Positions 1-5,518 of a stretch of 35,060 nt of DNA are shown piece by piece; the stretch's first letter is position 1; the number at the start of each line of letters is the position of its first letter. A program made the translations under genes and the position numbers. The notes under the pieces were generated by a model that had not been told where the DNA came from, did no database searches, and was given only the letters and a program-made list of their open reading frames with translations. The DNA is from Gemmataceae bacterium (GTDB lineage: Bacteria > Planctomycetota > Planctomycetia > Gemmatales > Gemmataceae), in NCBI GenBank assembly GCA_019748295.1, contig JAIEPT010000205.1, positions 1-35,060 of the forward strand, given 5' to 3'.

Positions 1-69
1 AGCTCCCCGGCGCGCGCCGGCGCGCCGGGCCGGGCCCGGCGCGCCCCCCCCCCCCCCCCCCCCCCCCCC
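1..69. repeat. GC-only palindromic stretch ending in a 26-base C run
   Basis: Apart from the first four bases, positions 1-43 consist of G and C only, arranged as overlapping GGCGCGCC/CCGGGCCC-type palindromes. Positions 44-69 are an unbroken run of 26 C. Nothing coding is visible. A run this long is rare in a bacterial chromosome, and its position at the very edge makes a contig-end or polymerase/assembly artefact as likely as a real element. Confidence 0.6.
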
Positions 70-98
70 TAAGCGGTGCATAATCTAAATCATGTGCA

Positions 99-187
99 CC
101 AAGCCCCAGGGTAAGCGCTAGCGCACCCTGGGGATCAGACCGCGGGCACGATCCCCACCGTGCGCTAGCGCTTACGGTGGGGCTTGG
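99..187. repeat. Double-hairpin REP-like element
   Basis: Two hairpins face each other. The first has stem CCCCAGGGT (104-112) and ACCCTGGGG (125-133) around the loop AAGCGCTAGCGC. The second has stem CCCCACCGT (153-161) and ACGGTGGGG (174-182) around the reverse complement of that loop. The two arms are inverted copies of each other. The stems differ at two positions, and both strands of the stem change together so pairing is kept. This is the architecture of bacterial REP doublets (BIMEs). Function is unknown. Confidence 0.7.
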
Positions 188-204
188 CAGATCAAAACAA
201 GTCT

Positions 205-260
205 CAGCACCCCTCTCTCCCCTCACCCCCAACCCCTCTCCCCAAAGGGGAGAGGGGAGC
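205..260. repeat. G/C-box repeat copy with perfect 11-bp hairpin
   Basis: A C-rich tract leads into a perfect hairpin, CCCCTCTCCCC (233-243), loop AAA, GGGGAGAGGGG (247-257). The stem begins 9 bases beyond the tatD stop and could stop transcription of the minus-strand genes, but no U tract follows. It is a partial member of the dispersed family whose full copies lie at 19105-19249 and 31845-32239. Confidence 0.65.
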
Positions 261-265
261 CGGAA

Positions 266-1039
266 TCAGAGGGCGAAGAGGCGTTTGGCGTTCGCCGTCG
301 TCAGTTCCCCGATCTCGGCTTCGCTTCGGCCGACGACTTCCGCGAGCTTCGCGGCCGTCAAGGCAACATACGCGGGCTCGTTTCGTTTGCCGCGGTGAGG
401 AGTCGGCGGAAGGTACGGGCAATCGGTTTCGACCATCAGGCGTTCGGCGGGAACGGCTTTCGCCGCATCGCGGATCGAGTCGGCATTTTTGTAGGTGAGA
501 ATGCCTGAGAGGGAAATATGGAGCCCCATGGCCACGTTGGCTTCCGCGAAGGCTCGATCTCCGGCGAACGAATGCATGACGCCGAGGATGGGGCCGTGCC
601 GATCGAATTCGTCGCGCAACATGCGAAGCACATCGATCTCCGCCTCGCGGCAATGGATGACGATCGGCTTTTGCAGCGAACGCGACAATGCGAGGTGGCG
701 AGCGAAAAAGTCTTCCTGCATCGGAAACGGCGTGTCCTGCCAGTGGCGATCGAGCCCGGTCTCGCCGATGCCCACGACGTCCGCTTCGTTCGCCAGTTGC
801 AGGATGCGGTCCCATGCGTCGGAGGGTTCCTGGGCCGCATGATTGGGATGAATGCCTGCGGTCGCTTTCAGAATCGCCGGATGACGTCGAGCGAGGTCGA
901 GCGTCGAAAGGCTGGAGGCCGCGGAGGCGCCGACGCCGACGATAGCCACCAACCCCGCCCCACGAGCGCGGCTCAGCATTGCGTCGAAATCGCCTGCGAA
1001 ACGCGGATCGTCGAGATGGGCGTGGGTGTCGATGAGCAT
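266..1039 (-). CDS. TatD family metal-dependent hydrolase/DNase
   Basis: A 257-residue protein of the usual TatD length. TatD proteins are metal-dependent amidohydrolase-fold enzymes, several with 3'-5' exonuclease or DNase activity in the cytoplasm. Visible motifs in order are DTHAHLDD at residues 4-11 (metal-binding H6 and H8), GIGETGLDRHW, PIVIHCREAE, GVMHSFAG, and the C-terminal ETDCPYLPP signature followed by RNEP. The start at 1039 is chosen because the family begins two or three residues before the first histidine motif. An upstream start at 1114 would add 25 Arg/Ala-rich residues read from the palindromic repeat at 1054-1147. No good ribosome binding site is visible. It lies 303 bases after the unknown gene that follows nuoN and may be transcribed from its own promoter. 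Substrate and biological role are not shown by context. Confidence 0.9.
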   Translation of the reverse strand: MLIDTHAHLDDPRFAGDFDAMLSRARGAGLVAIVGVGASAASSLSTLDLARRHPAILKATAGIHPNHAAQEPSDAWDRILQLANEADVVGIGETGLDRHWQDTPFPMQEDFFARHLALSRSLQKPIVIHCREAEIDVLRMLRDEFDRHGPILGVMHSFAGDRAFAEANVAMGLHISLSGILTYKNADSIRDAAKAVPAERLMVETDCPYLPPTPHRGKRNEPAYVALTAAKLAEVVGRSEAEIGELTTANAKRLFAL

Positions 1040-1053
1040 CACGGGATCCCGTT

Positions 1054-1147
1054 TAGCCGCCGCTCTCGGAGCGGCGCGGGCAGGTCGCGCCAAGAGGATG
1101 CGTCCAACCAGCACGACACGTTCGCGCCGCTCTGAGAGCGGCGGCTA
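1054..1147. repeat. Inverted-doublet palindrome upstream of tatD
   Basis: Two 25-base arms, 1054-1078 and 1123-1147, are near-perfect reverse complements. Each contains its own palindrome (CCGCTCTCGGAGCGG on the left, CCGCTCTGAGAGCGG on the right). The element begins 15 bases upstream of the tatD start, so it would lie in the leader or promoter region of that gene. Confidence 0.7.
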
Positions 1148-1149
1148 GA

Positions 1150-1332
1150 GATCGTCAGGGAGCGAAAGCGCCTGGACGTCTTGCTCCCCTCTCCCTCCGG
1201 GAGAGGGGCTGGGGTGAGGGCAGAACAGCAAACCTAGGAGGCGTGCGGCTCAATGCGAACAAAGACACCCTCACCCCCCAGCCCCTCTCCCGGCGGGAGA
1301 GGGGAGCAAGACGTCCAGACGCTTTCTGACGA
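1150..1332. repeat. Large inverted repeat built from two G/C-box units
   Basis: Arms of about 70 bases (1150-1220 and 1266-1332) are inverted copies of each other, ending GATCGTCAG on both sides. Each arm carries the CTCCCCTCTCCC / GGGAGAGGGG hairpin of the dispersed family. The central 45 bases (1221-1265) are unrelated to the arms. It fills the gap between the unknown gene ending at 1343 and the tatD leader and leaves no room for another gene. Confidence 0.7.
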
Positions 1333-1342
1333 TCAATAAACA

Positions 1343-1792
1343 TTAGTGATGCGCCGCGATTGAGGCGGTTTCGCCATGGTGGCGGAAGTTGTTCATGAAA
1401 TCGAGATGCTTGCGCTTTTCGTGCGAGAGTTCCAACAGCAGCGAACGGACGTCGCCTTCGGGGAACTGCGTGATCAGCATTTCGATGTCGGCGATGCGTG
1501 TCTTCTGGTCCTCGCGGAGCAAGGGGAGCAGGAAATCGAGCGCCATGAAGTTGATCGTCGTGAAGCTTTGCGGGTAGGCGCCGAGCGGCGGAGCGCCGAT
1601 GCGGAGCTTCAGCAGCAGGCGAATGAGCCGGGCGAGCAAGGCGCCTTCGACATGGGCCAATGCCAGGACGCGGCGAACGAGTCCCTGGTCTTCCGGCTTC
1701 GTCCACGGGAACGATTCGGCCACATATTGAAGGAGCGAACGTCCTTCCTTGCGGACCAGGCTGCGGAGCAGTTGTTGCTTCGAGGCGTCCAT
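1343..1792 (-). CDS. Conserved-looking helical protein, translationally coupled to nuoN
   Basis: A 149-residue protein I do not recognise. It is almost entirely helical in character, with no signal peptide and no clear membrane segment. There is a Leu/Arg-rich helix at about residues 45-66 (HVEGALLARLIRLLLKLRIG), a central stretch with FMALDFLLPLLRED, and a C-terminal helix with LSHEKRKHLDFMNNF. The spacing of helices and the HEKRKH motif recall ferritin-like four-helix bundles, but the paired metal-binding Glu/His motifs are not evident, so this is only a thought. Its ATG shares one base with the nuoN stop (TGATG), so translation is very likely coupled to complex I. It might be an assembly or accessory factor; that is inference from position only. 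Confidence 0.75.
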   Translation of the reverse strand: MDASKQQLLRSLVRKEGRSLLQYVAESFPWTKPEDQGLVRRVLALAHVEGALLARLIRLLLKLRIGAPPLGAYPQSFTTINFMALDFLLPLLREDQKTRIADIEMLITQFPEGDVRSLLLELSHEKRKHLDFMNNFRHHGETASIAAHH

Positions 1793-3369
1793 CAGTTTCC
1801 TGCTCCTTGAGCGGGGGGCGCCTGGGCGACGCGGGGTTGGAACGTGCCAATTCCGCGGCTGGAACTCGCCTGCGAAAGCTGATTCCAGAAAAGGCCCATC
1901 GCCACGATGACGACCGACAATACGATCACGTAGGCGTTCTGCCAGCCGGGCACGGCCAACGGCTTCGATTCGCGGCCTTCCACTTCCTCGAGCGGCTTTT
2001 CGAGCACCATCACTTTGAGAACGCGGACGTAATAAAAGAGACTCAGCACCGTGTTCAGGCCGCCGACGAGCAATAGGCCGAAGAGGATGTTGCCGTAGTT
2101 CGTTTGACCGGCGTTCCAGTAAGCCTGAGCGCTCTCGAAGAGCGAAGCGAAGATTTGGAACTTGGCCGCGAACCCGCCGAGCGGCGGAATGCCCAGCAGG
2201 CTCAAGAGGAACACGCCAAGGCAGGCAACCAGGATGGGGGCCCGCGATACGAGCCCGCGGAGATCGCGGAGGTCTTCCGAGTTCGTCTGATTGCGGAGGA
2301 AGGCAACGACCGCGAAGGCGCCGAGATTCATCACGAGGTAGACGGCCAGATAGAAGAGGACGGCTCCCGCCCCTTCAGGCCGCAGCGTCGCCAGGGCCAT
2401 CATCATGAAACCGGCATGGGCGATCGTCGAATAGGCGAGCAGCCGCTTGAGGTTGGTTTGAGCATACGCGGCCAGGTTGCCGAAGGTCAAGGTGATCGTG
2501 GCGAACACGGCCAGCACGGGGATCATCAGGCTCGGCACATCGGCGAGGCCGAGGGCGATCCGGCCAAGGATGGCGAGGGCGGCGCCTTTGGAGGCGACCG
2601 AGAGGAACGCGCCCACTTCGGCCGCGGCCCCTTCGAAGACGTCGGGGCACCAGAAGTGGAACGGGAAGGCGGCCAATTTGAATCCGATGCCGACCAGCAA
2701 AAACACCATGCCCATCAGAATGACCGGATCGGTCGGATTGGCGGCCACGAAGGAGAGAACGTCCGGCAAGTATCCGGTGCCGAACTTGCCCGCCAAAAGG
2801 CTGATGCCATAGAGCATGACGCCCGCGGCCCCGCCGCCGTAGACGACGTACTTGAGGGCCGCTTCGCCGCTCTGCCGGCGTCCCTTGAGGAAACCCGCCA
2901 TCGCATAGCTGGGGATCGAGGCCATCTCGATGCCGAGGAAAATCATCAGCAGGTGATTCGCGGACGCCATCACCGACATGCCGAGCGTGGCGCCGAGCAA
3001 GAGGACGTAGAAGTCGCCCGAATCATCGCCGTCGGGAATGCCGGTCATCATCGTGAGGGCGACGACCAGAAGGGCGAAGACGGCGAGGAACAGCTTGATG
3101 TAAATGGCGAACGTATCGAGCACGAGCAGGCCGCTGAAGAGGCTGATGCTCGCCGATTCCGCGAGATTCTGCCACTGCAGGATCGACGTGTAGAGCATGC
3201 CCCCCGCGGCGAGCAACGCGGCCCAGCCAAGGTGCCGGCGTTCCAGCCCAGGGACGAAGCGGAGCAGAAGCAGCAGGACGATCGCGCCCGACAGGATCAA
3301 TTCAGGCAGAAAGCCCGTCAAGTCCTGCCCGATGCGGGCCTGCAGTTCCTGGAGCATTCTTGAGGTCAT
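1792..3369 (-). CDS. nuoN: NADH-quinone oxidoreductase subunit N
   Basis: A 525-residue polytopic membrane protein. It is one of the three antiporter-like proton-pumping subunits of the complex I membrane arm. About 14 hydrophobic helices are visible. The key charged residues are in place: Glu148 in FLGIEMASIPSYAMAG and Lys231 in GIGFKLAAFPFHFWCPDVFE, equivalent to the conserved Glu and Lys of the proton channel. LLAYSTIAHAGFMMMAL follows in the second half-channel. Length is slightly above the usual 480-500. The start at 3369 is preceded by a weak GGGTGA; an alternative ATG four codons in is possible. It lies last in the nuoHJKLMN order on this strand and overlaps the next gene by one base. 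Confidence 0.96.
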   Translation of the reverse strand: MTSRMLQELQARIGQDLTGFLPELILSGAIVLLLLLRFVPGLERRHLGWAALLAAGGMLYTSILQWQNLAESASISLFSGLLVLDTFAIYIKLFLAVFALLVVALTMMTGIPDGDDSGDFYVLLLGATLGMSVMASANHLLMIFLGIEMASIPSYAMAGFLKGRRQSGEAALKYVVYGGGAAGVMLYGISLLAGKFGTGYLPDVLSFVAANPTDPVILMGMVFLLVGIGFKLAAFPFHFWCPDVFEGAAAEVGAFLSVASKGAALAILGRIALGLADVPSLMIPVLAVFATITLTFGNLAAYAQTNLKRLLAYSTIAHAGFMMMALATLRPEGAGAVLFYLAVYLVMNLGAFAVVAFLRNQTNSEDLRDLRGLVSRAPILVACLGVFLLSLLGIPPLGGFAAKFQIFASLFESAQAYWNAGQTNYGNILFGLLLVGGLNTVLSLFYYVRVLKVMVLEKPLEEVEGRESKPLAVPGWQNAYVIVLSVVIVAMGLFWNQLSQASSSRGIGTFQPRVAQAPPAQGAGN

Positions 3370-3391
3370 GAATCACCCATGCGGCGATCTA

Positions 3392-3485
3392 TGTAGCCCT
3401 CTCGCTCCGCGAGAGGTAAGCGGCAGATTGCCATGCCGCTGCAAGACGCGATGCCGCTTACTTCTCGCGGAGCGAGAGGGCTACA
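3392..3485. repeat. Inverted-doublet palindrome between nuoM and nuoN
   Basis: Two 34-base arms (3392-3425 and 3452-3485) are reverse complements with a single mismatch. Each arm contains the hairpin CCTCTCGC-TCC-GCGAGAGG (the right arm has one unpaired position) followed by TAAGCGGC. The same layout, with a T:A stem pair swapped to A:T, recurs at 21191-21382. It sits in the 132-base gap inside the complex I operon and could affect processing or relative expression of nuoM and nuoN. Confidence 0.75.
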
Positions 3486-3501
3486 TAGAAGCGGCAAACC
3501 C

Positions 3502-5355
3502 TTAGCGCGAAACCAGCGAGTCCACCAGGCCGGTCACGTGCGGTTCCATCCAGTCGAAGACCAGCATCGGCAGGATGCCGAGGACGACGGCCAGGATGAC
3601 CAGCGGAATCGCACAGAGCAGTTCGCGGAAGTTGATGTCTTCGTAATTCTTGTAGGCCGGGTTCGTGCCCAGGTAGACGCGTTGCAGCGTCCACAGGATG
3701 TACGCGGCCGTCACCACGACGGTGAGAGCGGCCAGCACCGCGGCGATCTTGCCCATGTAGGGCATGCCCGCCGGCTCGAAGTTCCAAGTCGAAAGCACGA
3801 CCATGAACTCGCCGACGAACCCGCACAGCCCCGGCAGGCCGAGGCCGGCGAAGAAGATGATCGCGCTGATCCCGCCGTAAAGGGGCATCGGCTCCATCAA
3901 TCCGCGGAAGTTGTTCAGGTTGCGATGATGAGCCCGATCGTAGATCACGCCGACGCAGAAGAACATGCCGGCCGAGCTGATGCCGTGGGCGATCATCTGG
4001 TACATGGCGCCGTTCATGCCCCATGCCCAGTAGCTCGAACCCGTGGCCGACCAGACCGCGATGCCGAGCAGCACATAGCCCATGTGGCTGACCGAACTGT
4101 AGGCGACCAGCTTCTTGAAGTCGGTCTGCGCCATGGCGGCGAAGGCGCCGTAGAGAATGTTGATGAGGGCGAGAATCACGAGATGCCACGCCAGCTCTTG
4201 GGCCGCCCAGGGGCAGATCGGGTAGCAGATGCGAAGGATGCCGTAGCCGCCGAGCTTGAGCAGAATGCCCGCGAGGATCATCGAGATAGGCGTCGGCGCC
4301 TCGACGTGGGCGTCGGGCAACCAGGTGTGGAACGGGAAGATCGGCACCTTGATCGCGAAGCCGACGAAGAGGAACAGGAACATCACGATCTGGAAGTTCT
4401 TGCTCGCGAAAAACCACTGGCCCGCGAGCCGTGCTTCGACGTCGGCAGCAGGCGCTCCGGATTGTTCAGCGATGCGTGCGGCAACCGCTTTCTTGGCGGC
4501 GTCGTCGCTGGCATTGAGATAATCGAGGGCCGCACGTCCCGCCTTGGAGAGCACGAGCAAATCGAACGAATGGACGGCCGCCTGCTTGGTGGCTTCGGCC
4601 TTCGTCAGTTTTTTGGTCTGTTCGAGTTCGCTGACCCGCAGGTCCACCATCTTCTTCGGCACGAAATCGCGAACGTCGGTGAAGTAGAACGCGAGCATCG
4701 CGACGAGGATGAATACGCTGCCGAAGAGGGTGTAGAGGAAGAACTTGATGGCCGCATACTCGCGGCGCGGTCCGCCCCACACGCCGATGAGGAAGTACAT
4801 CGGCAGCAGCATCACTTCCCAGAAGATGTAGAAGAGGAAGAAATCGAGCGAGACGAAGGTGCCCAAGACGCCTGTTTCCAGCAGCAGGAAAAGGACGCAA
4901 TAGCCCTTCACATGCTTCTCGATCCCCCAACTTGCGATCATCGAAATGACGAAGAGGATGGTCGTCAGCAGGATCATGGCCATGCTGATGCCGTCGATGC
5001 CGATGAAGTAGTCGATGTTGAAACGCGGGATCCAACCGCGGCGAGCAACCTGGTCCGCGGCAAGGTGCGGGTCGCCTTCCAGCGTTTTCTGCGTGTCGCC
5101 GTCGGCCCTGAATTGCAGGCTCGTCTTGAACGGATCGACGCGATTCGTGGTCGGTTGCGGCGTCTGATTCGTGTAGGCGTAGTAGTTGATGAACACGACC
5201 GTGCTGACGACAAAGGTCACCGCAGTGCCGAGCAGCGCGGTCCAGCGCATCCAGCGTTCGGATCCCTTCGGGAAGAAGAGGATGGCGAGCGCGAACAGGC
5301 TGGGCATGAAGACCAGCAGCGACATGTAGACCAGGTCGGTTTCTTGGAGAAACAT
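3502..5355 (-). CDS. nuoM: NADH-quinone oxidoreductase subunit M
   Basis: A 617-residue antiporter-like subunit of complex I, about 100 residues longer than typical NuoM. Conserved proton-channel residues are present: Glu180 in FYIFWEVMLLPMYFLIG, Lys336 in FAIKVPIFPFHTWLPDAH, and YSSVSHMGYVLLG further on. Two hydrophilic inserts explain the length. One lies around residues 61-110, between the second helix and FNIDYFIGIDGIS. The other, at about 227-320, is Lys/Glu/Ala-rich (VSELEQTKKLTKAEATKQAA) between the helices carrying the Glu and the Lys. In E. coli NuoM these two residues are 90 apart (144 and 234); here they are 156 apart. The start at 5355 has AGAGGT about 10 bases upstream. Confidence 0.96.
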   Translation of the reverse strand: MFLQETDLVYMSLLVFMPSLFALAILFFPKGSERWMRWTALLGTAVTFVVSTVVFINYYAYTNQTPQPTTNRVDPFKTSLQFRADGDTQKTLEGDPHLAADQVARRGWIPRFNIDYFIGIDGISMAMILLTTILFVISMIASWGIEKHVKGYCVLFLLLETGVLGTFVSLDFFLFYIFWEVMLLPMYFLIGVWGGPRREYAAIKFFLYTLFGSVFILVAMLAFYFTDVRDFVPKKMVDLRVSELEQTKKLTKAEATKQAAVHSFDLLVLSKAGRAALDYLNASDDAAKKAVAARIAEQSGAPAADVEARLAGQWFFASKNFQIVMFLFLFVGFAIKVPIFPFHTWLPDAHVEAPTPISMILAGILLKLGGYGILRICYPICPWAAQELAWHLVILALINILYGAFAAMAQTDFKKLVAYSSVSHMGYVLLGIAVWSATGSSYWAWGMNGAMYQMIAHGISSAGMFFCVGVIYDRAHHRNLNNFRGLMEPMPLYGGISAIIFFAGLGLPGLCGFVGEFMVVLSTWNFEPAGMPYMGKIAAVLAALTVVVTAAYILWTLQRVYLGTNPAYKNYEDINFRELLCAIPLVILAVVLGILPMLVFDWMEPHVTGLVDSLVSR

Positions 5356-5374
5356 GGATCAATCGACCTCTAGA

Positions 5375-5517
5375 AAGCTTGCTCGAACTCTAAGGAGCCG
5401 CGCACGAAGTAAGCGGTTAGGCTTCCTCCCGCTTGCTCGAACTCTAAGGAGCCGCGCACGAAGTAAGCGGTTAGGCTTCCTTCCGCGCACGAAGACCGCT
5501 TACTTCGTGCGCGGCTC
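5375..5517. repeat. Tandem and inverted GAGCCGCGCACGAAGTAAGCGG repeats
   Basis: Two tandem direct copies with a period of 54 bases begin at 5377 and 5431, each containing GAGCCGCGCACGAAG followed by TAAGCGGTTAGGCTTCCT. An inverted copy follows at 5496-5517. The inverted pair can form a long hairpin in the nuoL-nuoM intergenic transcript. It ends one base before the nuoL stop codon. Other members of this family lie at 10831-10893 and 17971-18035. Confidence 0.75.
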
Positions 5518-5518
5518 T

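Noticed and set aside
177..498. Small plus-strand proteins near the left end
   Set aside because: They are read from the palindromic repeats and antisense to tatD, with no ribosome binding site or family features.
1168..1320. Intrinsic terminators at each G/C-box hairpin
   Set aside because: The stems are strong but T tracts are missing and copies lie in leaders, between operon genes and between convergent genes alike, so a general terminator role is not supported.
3433..5373. Open frame of 646 codons on the plus strand
   Set aside because: It is exactly antisense to nuoM, has the Arg/Asp/Glu/His-rich composition of reverse-complement high-GC coding DNA, and contains no domain.
5375..5517. 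CRISPR array
   Set aside because: There are only two direct copies of 54 bases with no distinct spacers, plus an inverted copy; this is a palindromic repeat family, not an array. No cas-like gene is present.
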